From Platynereis dumerilii (lineage: Eukaryota; Annelida; Polychaeta; Phyllodocida; Nereididae), in NCBI GenBank assembly GCA_026936325.1, contig JAPTHN010000003.1, positions 66,831,192 to 66,895,191 of the forward strand: a DNA stretch of 64,000 nucleotides, in the 5' to 3' direction. Of the stretch, positions 1 to 15,500 are shown piece by piece (positions within the stretch are counted from its first letter, which is position 1; every line of letters starts with the position of its first letter). The translations under genes were made by a program, and so were the position numbers. Below the pieces are notes generated by a model. The model ran no database searches and had not been told where the DNA came from. It saw only the letters and a program-made list of their open reading frames with translations.

Positions 1-399
1 AAAGATTGCCTACTTTGAACTCATTTTGGTGGAGCAGGTCACATATGTCAATTCAACAATATCTCTAACTTATAAACCTGAGCCCTGAAGCCAGACGAAA
101 AGGTTCTTCACCACTTTTTTTGCACAAGCTGGAAAAGTTCTTCTTTCATCAGAACTGATGGACCTTAATTAAGTCAGTTTTAAACATGTAATCAAGCCCC
201 TTGCATTCATGGCTAAACTAATCACAGATTTACTTACAAATTAAGCTCTCTTCTTCATAATCTGACAAGACTTACATTCACGGTAAGTGAATAGTACTAC
301 GAGAATTATATTCGAGATATCATTAGAAAGTCAAACCATTTTATATATTCTTTCCAAGAATGACTATTTAATGAGAAATGGCCAAGAAGGACTCCTTAC

Positions 400-513
400 C
401 TGTCCCAATATTACCCTGCTCTGAGGCATCCTTTTTGATCACAGATTCATCTTTTTCATCGTCATCTGCAGTGCTTTCATCAATCCCTTCTGGGTCTGTA
501 TCAGTTCCAATGT
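400..513 (-). CDS. Exon 47 (114 nt), small GTDTDP-type exon
   Basis: Leftmost exon seen. The acceptor is TTTACAAG and the donor is GTAAGGAG. It encodes IGTDTDPEGIDESTADDDEK, then ESVIKKDASEQGNIGT. It lacks the 16 codons (SIKITTKDEETDMKED) present in its 162-nt siblings. The exon at 4,235 has the same in-frame loss, so the loss predates the 3.8-kb duplication. Confidence 0.85.
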
Positions 514-3500
514 CTTGTAAAGGAAACACAAGTTGGAGATGATCAGAGGAATAGGTTTCATGATAAAAGCGATTTAGGATCTTGGTCGAAAGGGGTATAT
601 TGCCAAAGATAGGATGATCTTGTTGGCATTTAATACCATGCATATATATATGTCAATTCAACAATATCTCTAACTAATACACCTGAGCCCTCGAGACAGA
701 CCAAACGTTCTTCACCAGATTTTTTGCACAAGCTGGAAAAGTTCTTCTTTCATCAGAACTGATGGACCTTAATTAAGTCAGTTTTAAGCATGTAATCATG
801 TCTCTTGCATTCATGGCTGAACTAATCGTAGATTAACTTACAAATTAAGCGCTCTTATTAATAATCATACAAGACTTACATTCATGGTAAGTAAATACTT
901 ATATTTGTGAATTACATTAGAGATATCATAAGAAAGTCAAACCATTTTATACAGTCTTTTCAAGAATAACTATTTAATGAGAAATGGCCAATAAGAACTC
1001 CTTACCTGTCCCAATATTAGCCTGCTCTGAGGCATTCTTTTTAATCACAGATTCATCTTTTTCATCGTCATCCTCTTTCTTATCAGTTTCTTCATCTTTC
1101 GTAGTTATTTCAATACTATCTGAAGTGCTTTCATCAATCTCTTTTGGGTCTGTATTAGTTCCAGCATCTTGTAAAAGAGAACAGAGTCGGAGATGAGTAG
1201 AGGAATAGCTTCGAGGATAAAAGCGGTTTAGGGTCATGGTCAAAAGGGGTAGATTTGCCATTGATGCCATTTTGTTTGGTACTATATACCATGCATTGCA
1301 TATACGTCAATTCAACAATATCTCTATCTTATAAACCTGAGGCCTGAAGACAGACCCAAAGGATCTTCACCACTTTTTTTAGCACAAGCTGGAAAAGTTC
1401 TTCTTCATCAGAACTGATGGACCTTCATTAAGTCAGTTTTAAGCATGCAATCATGCCCCTTGCATTCATGGCTAAACTAATCACAGATTTACTTACAAAT
1501 TAAGCTCTCTTCTAGATAATCTGACAAGACTTTCATTCACAGTAAGTTAATAGTACTATGCAAATTATATTTGAGATATCATTAGAAAGTCAAACCAGTT
1601 TATATAGTCTTTCCAAGAATGTCTATTTAATGAGAAATGGCCAATAAGGACTCCTTACCTGTCCCAATATTAGCCTGCTCTGAGGCATCCTTTTGGATCA
1701 CAGATTCATCTTTTTCATCGTCATCCTCTTTCATATCAGTTTCTTCATCTTTCGTAGTTATTTTAATACTATCTGCAGTGTTTTCATCAATCCCTTCTGG
1801 GTCTGTATCAGTTCCAATGTCTTGTAAAAGGTAACACGAGTTGGAGATGATCAGAGGAATGGGTTTCATGATAAAAGCGGTTAGGATCTTGGTGAAAAGG
1901 GGTATATTTCCAAAGATAGGACGATCTTGTTGGCATTTAATATCATGCATATATATATGTCAATTCAACAATATCTCCAACTAATACACCTGAGCCCTGG
2001 AGACAGACCAAAACGTTCTTCACCAGATTTTTTGAACAAGCTGGAAAAGTTCTTCTTTCAACAGAACTGATGGACCTTCATCAAGTTGGAGATGAGTAGA
2101 GGCATAGGTTTCAGGATAAAAGCCGTTTAGGATCTTGGTCAAAAGGGGTAGATTTGCCATTTATGGAATTTTCTTTGGCATTTAATACCATGCATTATGT
2201 CAATTCAACAATTTCTCTAACTTATAAACCTGAGCCCTGAAGACAGACCAAAACGTTCTTCACCAGATTTTATGCGCAAGCTGGAAAAGTTCTTCTTTCA
2301 TCAGAACTGATGGACCTTAATTAAGTCAGTTTTTAAGCATGTAATCATGCCCCTTGCATTCATGGCTAAACTAATCGCAGATTTACTTACAAGTTAAACT
2401 CTCTTGTTGATAATCTGACAACACTTACATTCACGGTAAGTTTATAGTACTATCACAGGCATCACAATTGTTCACAACAGTTCTGCACTGGACCACTACC
2501 AGTGGTACAGATACACCAAGGTGGGAAAGTACCCTGAATCGACCACCCTGCAGTAATGTTATGCCAATTGGGTGCAGGGTGGCTGATTCAAGGGAATTGC
2601 CCAAACTTTCCCACCTTCCTTGTACTTCAAACATGGTCACGTTTCACTGGCATCCATATTGAATGATGGGGTAACTGCAGTTACCCAATCAGGTTTCCCC
2701 CCAGTGCTAGAGCTGTGTTGGAAAATTATTGAAATGTCTGTGAGTACTATGTGAATTATATTCCGGATATCATTACTCTGGTTGGTTAATGCACTTTTCA
2801 GCTTTTATGGACAGAACTGAAATGCTCTTAAATGATACTCAATTAAAGGCAATTTTGCAGTTTTACTCCAAATTTTCGGAATCAGGAGTCTACTAAAACA
2901 TGTCAGGGGGAAATTTTTTTTTTTTCGGGGGGTCACTGCATCTTTTAATAGGAAAAAATGCTATTTTTAGCTTAAAATCTGATAAAAACACTAAAATAGA
3001 GGCCGAGGGATGAATTTTAATAGTAGAAATGAAAATAATGTGTCAAATGAAAGAAGAGAAATAGCACTATATGATCCTGAAGGCGCTTTTTAAAATTTTG
3101 GTCTGAGTATTTTTTTATTCCCAATAAAGATGGCAAAAATTGCTCAGTTTCAACTAAAACCCCATGGAACAGGGATTAAAATTAAAATTTCAAAAAAGCG
3201 CCAGCATCATCTTGTAGCACTGCTTCTCTGCTTTCATTTGACACCTCATTTGCCTTTCTACCTTTAAAACTCATCCCTCGGCCTTTTTTTGAAGTTTTTC
3301 TTCATATTTTAAGCTAAAAATAGCATTTTTACTATTAAAAAAATACAGTGCCCCCCTGAAAAAATTTTTTTTTTTTCCTTGACATATTTTCTTGGAAGCC
3401 TTATGCCGAAAATTTGGATGAAATACACAGAACTGCCTTTAATACAGCAGCATTTGAAGGAACAGCAGTGTAGTCCTAAAGAAGCTCAAAAGTGCATTAA

Positions 3501-6500
3501 CCAACCAGAGTAGAAAGTCAAACCATTTTATAAAGTCTTTTCAAGAATGACTATTTAATGAGAAATGGCCAATAAGAACTCCTTACCTGTCCCAATATTA
3601 GCCTGCTCTGAGGCATCCTTTTGGATCACAGATTTATCTTTTTCATCGTCGTCCTCTTTCATATCAGTTTCTTCATCTTTCGTAGTTATTTTAATACTAT
3701 CAGAAGTGCTTTCATCAATCTCTTTTGGGTCTGTATCAGTTCCAGCATCTTGTAAAAGGGAACAGAGTCGGAGATGAGTAGAGGAATAGCTTCCAGGATA
3801 AAAGCGGTTTAGGGTCTTGGTCAAAAGGGGTAGATTTGCCATTGATGCCATTTTGTTTGGCATTATATACCATGCATATATGTCAATTCAACAATATCTC
3901 TAACTTATAAACCTGAGCCCTGAAGCCAGACCAAAAGGTTCTTCACCATTTTTTTTGCACAAGCTGGAAAAGTTCTTCTTTCATCAGAACTGATGGACCT
4001 TAATTAAGTCAGTTTTAAACATGTAATCAAGCCCCTTGCATTCATGGCTAAACTAATCACAGATTTACTTACAAATTAAGCTCTCTTCTTCATAATCTGA
4101 CAAGACTTACATTCACTGTAAGTGAATAGTACTACGAGAATTATATTCGAGATATCACTAGAAAGTCAAACCATTTTATATATTCTTTCCAAGAATGACT
4201 ATTTAATGAGAAATGGCCAATAAGGACTCCTTACCTGTCCCAATATTACCCTGCTCTGAGGCATCCTTTTTGATCACAGATTCATCTTTTTCATCGTCAT
4301 CTGCAGTGCTTTCATCAATCCCTTCTGGGTCTGTATCAGTTCCAATGTCTTGTAAAGGAAACACAAGTTGGAGATGATCAGAGGAATAGGTTTCATGATA
4401 AAAGCGATTTAGGATCTTGGTCGAAAGGGGTATATTGCCAAAGATAGGATGATCTTGTTGGCATTTAATACCATGCATATATATATGTCAATTCAACAAT
4501 ATCTCTAACTAATACACCTGAGCCCTCGAGACAGACCAAACGTTCTTCACCAGATTTTTTGCAGCAGCTGGAAAAGTTCTTCTTTCATCAGAACTGATGG
4601 ACCTTAATTAAGTCAGTTTTAAGCATGTAATCATGTCTCTTGCATTCATGGCTGAACTAATCGTAGATTAACTTACAAATTAAGCGCTCTTATTAATAAT
4701 CATACAAGACTTACATTCATGGTAAGTAAATACTGATATTTGTGAATTACATTAGAGATATCATAAGAAAGTCAAACCATTTTATACAGTCTTTTCAAGA
4801 ATAACTATTTAATGAGAAATGGCCAATAAGAACTCCTTACCTGTCCCAATATTAGCCTGCTCTGAGGCATTCTTTTTAATCACAGATTCATCTTTTTCAT
4901 CGTCATCCTCTTTCATATCAGTTTCTTCATCTTTCGTAGTTATTTTAATACTATCTGAAGTGCTTTCATCAATCTCTTTTGGGTCTGTATTAGTTCCAGC
5001 ATCTTGTAAAAGAGAACAGAGTCGGAGATGAGTAGAGGAATAGCTTCGAGGATAAAACCGGTTTAGGGTCATGGTCAAAAGGGGTAGATTTGCAATTGAT
5101 GGCATTTTGTTTGGTATTATATACCATGCATTGCATATACGTCAATTCAACAATATCTCTATCTTATAAACCTGAGGCCTGAAGACAGACCCAAAGGATC
5201 TTCACCACTTTTTTTAGCACAAGCTGGAAAAGTTCTTCTTCATCAGAACTGATGGACCTTCATTAAGTCAGTTTTAAGCATGCAATCATGCCCCTTGCAT
5301 TCATGGCTAAACTAATCACAGATTTACTTACAAATTAAGCTCTCTTCTAGATAATCTGACAAGACTTTCATTCACAGTGAGTTAATAGTACTATGCAAAT
5401 TATATTTGAGATATCATTAGAAAGTCAAACCATTTTATATAGTCTTTCCAAGAATGTCTATTTAATGAGAAATGGCCAATAAGGACTCCTTACCTGTCCC
5501 AATATTAGCCTGCTCTGAGGCATCCTTTTGGATCACAGATTCATCTTTTTCATCGTCATCCTCTTTCATATCAGTTTCTTCATCTTTCGTAGTTATTTTA
5601 ATACTATCTGCAGTGTTTTCATCAATCCCTTCTGGGTCTGTATCAGTTCCAATGTCTTGTAAAAGGAAACACGAGTTGGAGATGATCAGAGGAATGGGTT
5701 TCATGATAAAAGCGGTTAGGATCTTGGTGAAAAGGGGTATATTTCCAAAGATAGGACGATCTTGTTGGCATTTAATATCATGCATATATATATGTCAATT
5801 CAACAATATCTCCAACTAATAACCTGAGCCCTGGAGACAGACCAAAACGTTCTTCACCAGATTTTTTGCACAAGCTGGAAAAGTTCTTCTTTCAACAGAA
5901 CTGATGGACCTTCATCAAGTTGGAGATGAGTAGAGGCATAGGTTTCAGGATAAAAGCCGTTTAGGATCTTGGTCAAAAGGGTAGATTTGCCATTGATGCC
6001 ATTTTGTTTGGCATTACATACAATGCATATATGTCAATTCAACAATTTCTCTAACTTATAAACCTGAGCCTTGAAGACAGACCAAAAGTTCTTCACCATT
6101 TTTTTTGCGCAAGGAAAAGTTCTTCTTTCATCAGAACTGATGGACCTTAATTAAGTCAGTTTTTAAGCATGTAATCATGCCCCTTGCATTCATGGCTAAA
6201 CTAATCGCAGATTTACTTACAAGTTAAGCTCTCTTGTTGATAATCTGACAACACTTACATTCACGGTAAGTTTATAGTACTATGTGAATTATATTCGAGA
6301 TATCATTAGAAAGTCAAACCATTTTATAAAGTCTTTTCAAGAATGACTATTTATTGAGAAATGGCCAATAAGAACTCCTTACCTGTCCCAATATTAGCCT
6401 GCTCTGAGGCATCCTTTTTAATCACAGATTCATCTTTTTCATCGTCATCCTCTTTCATATCAGTTTCTTCATCTTTCGTAGTTATTTTAATACTATCTGC

Positions 6501-9500
6501 AGTGTTTTCATTAATCCCTTCTGGGTCTGTATCAGTTCCAATGTCTTGTAAAAGGAAACACGAGTTGGAGATGATCAGAGGAATAGGTTTCATGATAAAA
6601 GCGATTTAGGATCTTGGTGAAAAGGGGTATATTTCCAAAGATAGGACGATCTTGTTGGCATTTAATATCATGCATATATATATGTCAATTCAACAATATC
6701 TCCAACTAATACACCTGAGCCCTGGAGACAGACCAAAACGTTCTTCACCAGATTTTTTGCACAAGCTGGAAAAGTTCTTCTTTCAACAGAACTGATGGAC
6801 CTTAATTAAGTCAGTTTTTAAGCATGTAATCATGCCCCTTGCATTCATGGCTAAACTAATCGCAGATTTACTTACAAGTTAAGCTCTCTTGTTGATAATC
6901 TGACAAGACTTACATTCACGGTAAGTTTATAGAGCTATGTGAATTATATTCGAGATATCATTAGAAAGTCAAACCATTTTATAAAGTCTTTTCAAGAATG
7001 ACTATTTATTGAGAAATGGCCAATAAGAACTCCTTACCTGTCCCAATATTAGCCTGCTCTGAGGCATCCTTTTGGATCACAGATTTATCTTTTTCATCGT
7101 CGTCCTCTTTCATATCAGTTTCTTCATCTTTCGTAGTTATTTTAATACTATCTGAAGTGCTTTCATCAATCTCTTTTGGGTCTGTATCAGTTCCAGCATC
7201 TTGTAAAAGGGAACAGAGTCGTAGATGAGTAGAGGAATAGCTTCCAGGATAAAAGCGGTTTAGGGTCTTGGTCAAAAGGGGTAGATTTGCCATTGATGCC
7301 ATTTTGTTTGGCATTATATACCATGCATATATGTCAATTCAACAATATCTCTAACTTATAAACCTGAGCCTTGAAGATAGACAAAAAGGTTCTTCACCAG
7401 ATTTCTTGCACTTCTTACATCAGAACTGACAGACCTTCATTAAGTCAGTTTAAGCAGGTAATCATGCCCCTTGCATTTATGGCTAAACTAATCGCAGATT
7501 TACTTACTAATTAAGCTTTCTCCTTGATAATCTGACAAGACTTAATTTCACGGTAAGTTAATAGTGCTATATGTGAATTACATTAGAGATATCATTAGAA
7601 AGTCAATCCATTTACATAGTCTTTTCAAGAATGTCTATTTAATGAGAACTGGCCAGTAAGAACTCTCTTACCTGTCCCAATATTAGCCTGCTCTGGGGCA
7701 TCCTTTTTGATCACAGATTCATCTTTTTCATCGTCGTCCTCTTTCATGCCAGTCTCTTCATCTTCTGTAGTAGTTTTGTTAATACTGTCTTCAGTGCTTC
7801 CATCAATCCCTTTTGGGTCTGTGTTAGTTCCCTTGTCTTGTAAAAGGAAACAGATTTGGGGATGATAAGAGAAATAGCTTCCAGGATAAAAGAGATTTGG
7901 GATCTTGGTCAAAAGGGGTAGATTTGCCATGGATTTGCTTGGCATTCAAAACCATGCATTTAACTCAAATGCAACAACAGGCCTCCCAGCAGCAGCCACA
8001 AAAAATATAGGGATTTTTAGTTTTAAAAAAATTTACGGAATTTTCCAATGAAATGTATAGGGTTTTATACGGCTTCAAGAGTCAAAATATAGGGAAAATA
8101 AAGGGCTTTTTCGGCTTCAAATGTATGGTAAATTAATATAATATTTAGTTGATACACTGGTCGAGTGCTCGATTGACGACACGTCATATCCAGAGAACGT
8201 TCTGAATCGAAATTGGAAATTGTTGAGATAAGATATATTGGAATGTTGAACAAGGAATGAGCAGAGTTCTAGTATTTTTCCTCAAAACACCAAGCAGTAA
8301 TCACCAATTTTAATCTTACAGGAAAAGACGGTAATTGCTAATTTTGGGTCTTAAAAATATAGGGATTTATAGGGATTTTGGGCAAAAAGCTCAAAATATA
8401 GGAAAATATTGGGAGCAAAAAATATAGGAATTCATAGGAAATCTAGGGCCCCTGGGACCCCTGCAACAATATCTCTAACATGTCCAACTGAGCCCAGAAT
8501 ATAAACCAAAATGTCCTTCACCATGTATCTAGCACATGGGTCAAACCATGCCGTTTCATCAAATTTCTGAAAATCTTCCCACCTTATATCTGAATAAAAT
8601 CTCAAATCAAAGTAATAGACTTGGTAGGATGTACAAAATTTCAGGTCTCTATCTTCTACGGTTTTTGCTGCAAAAAATAAAAACGAGGGTAAGGTTTTGT
8701 CATTTTTCGCCCTCATATTTGTGACATCAAATGGAATTGACATTTTAGACAGCTATATCTTAAGAATTAATAATGCTATTGGCCTGAATTTGGGCCCAGA
8801 TACTTCCTCCCTTTGATTCATTTTTAGTATAGGACTGTATTCAAAAATTTCAAAAATGTTTTAAAGTCTTGTTCCAAAGAGCTTTTTGGGGGAAGTTGGT
8901 TACGTATATGGATCACAAAAATGACATTTTTTTCCAAATTTGATGAAAAAAAATAAACCAGGGTCCAAGGTGATTTTGTAACCCAATGTTTTCGAATCCT
9001 AAAAAAAGCCAATATAGTGCAATATATCTCGAAATGTGAATCTTGTGCTGTTATCTGGCAATCTAGTCCAAAGAACCCTCATATTTGGTTTGTTCTTGAG
9101 GTCATTTTAAAGCTGAGAATGAGTAGATTAAGACTATGCCAGTTGTCCACTTGGTGCCCCGAAGCATGCAGGTGCTGACTGGTAGGGTATTAATCAGCTT
9201 AAAACTAATTATCACTAATTAGGGTATTTAAAGGAGTGCATTGGCCTTGAAAGGGGAAAGATCTGTCAGTTATGTCTTGTTAAGATCCTTACCAACAGTC
9301 AAATGGTTATTAATTATTATTTAATCTGACAAGCTTGATTTTCGCCCAGACTGTTAGAACTCTATGACAGCTTGATCTTCAGCAAAAAATAACCTTCTCT
9401 CTTTAATACTTTCCTTGCCTTTTCCTTTCAAACACGGTGACCCAGAAGGTCATGCTAAATGAAGGAGCATACTTGAACAGCCAAAATTCCCTGAAATACA

Positions 9501-12500
9501 GTCCTATACTAACAATAAATCAAATGGAGCAAGTATCTTGGCCCAAATGTTGCACACACAAAAATTCAGGCCTTTATTAATTATTAATTCTGAAGATATA
9601 GCTCTCTAAAATGTCAATTCCATTTGATGTCACAAAATCGAGGGCTAAAAATGACAAAACCCTACCTCGTTTTTGGTTTTTGCAGCAAAAACTATTAAAG
9701 GTAGAGACCGGGAATTTTGCACACAGCCTAACTAAGAATTGTAGCTTCCTCTGGGAATTTTTCCAGTAAATTCTGAGGGGGTCAGGCGGGAGCCAATTAA
9801 TGAAACCAGCTGGTTTCACCCACATTTTTGAAAAATTTATTTTTTATCAAAACTGATCGAATTGATTCAGTCAGTTTTACTCAACACAACTAGACGAAGC
9901 ATAGGATAGGGGATATCTGGAGCATGGAATGCTGTCCCACAGGGACGAAATGGCGCCGTAATATTTTTCCAATATATATGTTCACAACATGTCATAACCC
10001 AAAAAAGTAAAGACTGGATGAGTTAAATTAGATTTATTTATTTCAGCAAAACTGAGCAAAATATTATTTATTTAAAAACTTATATATATACCGCTGTTAT
10101 CGTTTAAGCATCCCCGTTTGGAGGGGTAAAACTTTTCACCCTTTCTCCAGACACTTGGAGAAAGTTTTGGTTGTTAAAAAGACATTACCACGAGGACACT
10201 TTCCGACTGTGTTTCTCCCATTTAGGGGTGACGACCCTCCCAAATATGGGCCAATGGGTAAATTGAGCTTTGTTTTCTTCAACCAATGACCCAACATATA
10301 GTGTCACCAAGAATATACTAAGGCATTGGGGGCAAACATAGTAGAGGTAACTCAAGGACACTGTCTTGTTGGGGACAGGGCTAATGGTTTTTTAAAGACC
10401 AAAACTTTCTGTGGCTGTCTGAAAGAAGGGTGAAAAGTTTTACCCTTCCAAACGGGGATACTTAAACGATAACAGCGGTAATAAAAAGAGACTACAACCC
10501 CCTTCTCCCTACAGTCTGTCTCATTTCTAGAACGCAAGGTCATCGTCAAAAAAAAATCTGACAAAAAAAAGCTCTAAAACATCACAAAAATGTGATAAAT
10601 AAATAGCAAATTGGTTCTTCTACCCACGAGTATGTGTATTTCAGGCCAAACACAAGTTCGCATGTTGTGAGACAAACTGTAAGTAGATATTAAATGGTCG
10701 CCCCCTAAGTTTCTTCATACATGTATTTTTCCTTATCTTACTCAGATAAAAATGTACCAGGCCTAAACATAGCTCTTGCAAACTTGAGGTGTCCATCCAT
10801 GGATTAAAAGAAATTCATTGAACTCCAACTGAACTGAAAACAATTGAGGGGTTTGCTGCTGTGCAGTTATCGACAAATCATCCAGGTCAGGCCTCGAAGT
10901 TAACTTTTTTAATCACTTGCCCTCAGGCCAAGTTATGCTAAAAATTCACTTGCCCGGATGCTCTTCACACTTGCCCGTCCTGCATCGTACTAAACCCTAT
11001 AATTTCCGAAAAAAAACAAAAAACTATTTCTATATATATGTCGGTTTTTACCATTTTGTTTTTGTTTGTTTTATTATGATTCGACCTATCGGGAGAATCA
11101 TCTTGTTTTCTTTGATTTTATTATTATGATTCGACCTATCGGGAGAATCATCTTGTTTTCTTTGATTTTATTATTATTATTATTATTAGCATTCACCACC
11201 ACTGTGGTGAATGCTATTATTATTGTAGATTTTTTTATTATTTTTCCGTCATTTTTGGTTGAGTTCAGGGTTATCCTTTTGTAGATGGATAGTACTAGGT
11301 GAGATATTATGATCCCTAAAATATTTTTCACCTTGACCTATTTTTCAAGGTCAGAGGTCACTTCAAAGTTGGCATTTTTGGAGTTTTAACTTCTAAACTA
11401 ATAAAGATAGAAATGTCTGGTTTTCACTGTTATGTAACCCATCACTGGTACAAACAATATCAACCATCAAATTTGTCATTTTCGAAAAGGGGTAATTACC
11501 CCAACCCATTTAGTAGTTTACCCTTTGCTGTTCTTCTTCTCAGAAACCGGAAATGGTAGGAGGATTCTGACAAATGGATTGTGTTGCCAAAAGATAGTTC
11601 CAGTGCAGCAGCAACTTTCATATTGATCACTTAAGGGGTTTTTGAGATATTGAAGTTTCAAATTTTGATGATTTCACCCAAAATTTAAAATGTTGAAAAT
11701 TTTGAGTTTGAATGAAGGGAAATTTGTGAAACTTTATATGGAAATAGCCTAATGCATAAAAAAGTATGTTGCAAAAAATGAATGACCTTGACCTTGATTT
11801 CAGAATTGTCATTTTTATAAATTTGGTCAATTTGCTACAGATGAGGTTCCAGCTAACTTCTAAACTAATAAAGATAGAAATGTCTGGATTGCAATGTATC
11901 ATTACTTATCATAAACATAAGCAATATCAGTCACCAAGTTTGTCATTTTCGAAAAGGGGTAATTACCCCATCCCATTTAGTAGTTTACCCTTTGCTGTTC
12001 TTCTTCTCAGAAACCGGAAATGGTAGGATGATTCTGACAACTGAATTGTGTTGCTAAAAGATAGCTCTAGTGCTGCAGCAACTTTCATATTTGATCACTC
12101 AAGGGGTTTTTGAGATATTGAACTTTCAAATTTTGATAATTTCACCCAAAATTTTAAATGTTGAAAATTTTGAGTTTGAATGAAGGGAAATTTGTGAAAC
12201 TTTATATGGAAATAGCCTAATGCATGAAAAAGTATGTTGCAAAAAATGTTGACCTTGACCTTGATTTCAGAATTGTCATTTTTATCAATTTGGTCAATTT
12301 GCTGCAGATGAGGTTCCAGCTAACTTCTAAACTAATAAAGATAGAAATGTCTGGATTTCAATGTTTTATTTCTCATGATAACCATAAGCAATATTATCCA
12401 TAAAAATTTGTTAATTTTGAAAGGGGTAATCATCCCAACCCATTTAGTAGTTTACCCTTTGCCATTCTTCTACTCAGAAACCAGGAATGGTAGGATGATT

Positions 12501-15500
12501 CTAACAGCTGGATTGTGTAGCCAAAAGATAGTTCTAGTGCAGCAACAACTTTCATATTGATCACTCAAGGGGTTATTGAGATATTTAACTTTAAAATTTT
12601 GATGATTTCACCAAAAATTTTAAATGTTGAAAAATTTTCAGTTTGAATGGAGGGAATTTGTGAAACTTTACATGGTAACTGGATTGTGTTGCCAAAAGAT
12701 AGTTCTAGTACAGCAGCAACTTTCATATATTGATAATTTCACCAAAAAAATGAAAATATTCGAATGTTTTAGCATGAGTGTGAATGAAGGGATTGTGATG
12801 AAACAAGGTGTATAAGCAGATTTTGTTCATTTGTATTTCATTGATCAATTATATTTCACTGATCAAATTCATTTCATTTCATCAATCAAATTCCGTTCAC
12901 CGTTCGGTTCCTTTACATTTCATTGATTGTTTCAATTACAGTTTCTTGGCAATTTCAAAAACATTTCACTGATCATTTCAATTTCATTTCTTTGATCAAT
13001 TTCATTTCATTGATCAATTTTGTTTCATTGATCCATTTCATTTTACTCATCAATTTCATTTCACTTTATTGATCATTTCAGTTATATATCATTGATCATT
13101 TCAATTAAATTTCATGAATCATTTCAATTACGTTTTTATTGGTCATTTCAATCACATTCACTTGATTAATTAAATTTCATTGATCATTTCATTTCAATAA
13201 GCACAACTATGTCAGTAAAAGCATAATTGAAAATTATCATTGCATTGATAATTTCAATTTAATTTCATTTTAGCATTTCAATTACATTCTACATTGGATT
13301 GATCATTTCATTGTAATTTCATTGATAATTTATTTGATAATTTCATTGATCATTTCATTTATAATTTCATTGATCATTTCATTGATCACTTCGTTGATCA
13401 TTTCATTGATAATTTATTTGATAATTTCATTGATCATTTCATTTATAATTTCATTGATCATTTCATTGATCACTTCGTTGATCATTTCATTGATCATTTC
13501 ATTGATCATTTCATAAAATGGTGAATGCTCATTTCCAGTTACACTGGGAATATCTAATGTCTAGTTATTATAAATCGACTCTAAGGAGATTTATATTGTT
13601 TTCTTTGATATTATTATTATTATTATTATTTGGCCATTTTTATCCAGTCAGTTTTTGTCATAGAGACTTGAAATTTTGTACATAGGTAGTCCTTGGTAAG
13701 TACTTTAATTTTTTGTGAAAATGGTTGACCTTGACCTTGAACTCAAGGTCACAGGTCATCTCAAAGTCAAATTTTCCAAAATTTCAAAGTGGATTATCTC
13801 TTTTAATATCATTGTTAGAAAATTAAGACTTAGGAACCTTTATATAAACATGTGTTGCTACATTTTTGGCCTATATCGTTTATTTGGAGATGAGGGTAAA
13901 GGGGTATTTACCCCCTTTTGACAAAAACCAGTTGCTCATGTTTTCAGAGAAAACTATAATGGCTAGAGGCTCAGTTTTTGCTGTAATTGATAGCCTTACT
14001 ACTCATCCATGGTAAGACACCTTTTATATTTTGATCAAGCTTGGGGTTTCTGAGTTATTGGACTTTCAAAAATGCGTGTTTTGTCCAAAAAGTGAAAACA
14101 TTTTTTAACTTTGGAAGGAAATTAATGAAACTTGGTGTGTATATAGTATTCATGAATTACAGTCACATTATGGAATAAAAATGACGTTTTGGGGTAATTA
14201 CCCCAAAAAGGGGTAAATGTCTCTAACTTGTGATAGACATGCATGATTTTCTCCCAAATTTGCACATGTCTAGTATCTTGACATGGGGATGTACTTGCAT
14301 TATGATTTTGATGTCAGTTGGTAATTTACCCCCATATTCTAGATCGAAAGGGGTGAATATGTGTTTTGAACAGTTATTGAGTTTTTAATGGTATATTAGG
14401 CATCGATTAGGAGTTTCCTTAACACCATTGATGTTTCTGGTTGAAAATTGTCGTTTTTTGGTAAATACCCCCAAAAAGGGGTAAATAGTCATAACTTTTG
14501 ATTGACTTGGACGATTTTCTTCAAATTTTGCACAGGTTTAGTATCTTGACATTGGGACATAATGCAAGTATGATTTTGATGTCATGGGGTAATTTACCCC
14601 CATATTCAAGATCGAAAGGGGTGAATATGTATTTTGAGCAGTTCTTGTCTTTCCAATGGTACAATTGGCATCGGTTGGGACTTTACTTCACACCATTGAT
14701 GTTTTTGGGTTAAAATTGCCATTTTTAGGTAATTACCCCCAAAAAGGGGTAAATATTCATAACTTTTGACTGACTTGGACGATTTCCTTCAAATTTTGCA
14801 CAATTTTAGTATCTTGACATGGGCACATAATACAAGTATGATTTTGATGTCATGGGTTAATTTACCCCAATATTCTGGATTGAAAGGGGCGAATATGTGT
14901 TTTGAGCAGTTCTTATCTTTGCAATGGTATAATAGGCATCGGTTGGGACTTTACTTCACACCATATTTGTTTTTGGGTTAAAATTGCCGTTTTTAGATAA
15001 TTACCCCCAAAAAGAGGTAAATATTCATAACTTTTGATTGACTTTTACGATTTTCTTCAAATTTTGCACAGGTTTAGTATCTTGACATGGGGACATAATG
15101 CAAGTACGATATGGATGTCATGGGGTTATTTACCCCCATATTCAAGATTGAAGGGGATGAATATGTGTTTTGAGCAGTTCTTATCTTTGCAATGGTATAA
15201 CAGGCATTGGTTGGGACTTTACTTCACACCATTGATGTTTTTGAGTTAAAATGGCCGTTTTTAGTTAATTACCCCAAAAAAGGGGTAAATATTCATAACT
15301 TTTGATTGACTTGGACGATTTTCTTCAAATTTTGCACAGGTTTAGTATCTTGACATGGGGACATAATTCAAGTTTGACTTTGATGTCACGGGGTAATTTA
15401 CCCTCAAAATCAATGCCAAAAGGGATGAACAAGTATTTTGAGCAGTTTTTGTGTTTTCAATGGTATATTTGGTTATGTGTTTCATTGATTTTTCGTATGA

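Larger units (their letters stand above)
43..2440. repeat. Left copy of a 3,835-bp-offset segmental duplication
   Basis: Bases from about 43 to 2,440 recur from about 3,878 to 6,275 at a constant offset of 3,835, with only scattered differences and short indels. The block holds three exons plus an exon-less partial unit (about 2,080-2,200). The near-identity points to a recent duplication, or an assembly artefact that needs excluding. Confidence 0.85.
3878..6275. repeat. Right copy of the 3,835-bp-offset segmental duplication
   Basis: Matches 43-2,440 nearly base for base. This copy lacks both MITEs present beside the left copy and carries one further exon unit (6,383-6,544) that the left block lacks. 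Confidence 0.85.

Noticed and set aside
984-7228. Plus-strand serine/phenylalanine-rich frames opposite each small exon
   Set aside because: Shadows of acidic GAT/GAA codons; they cross the minus-strand splice sites and have no splice context of their own.
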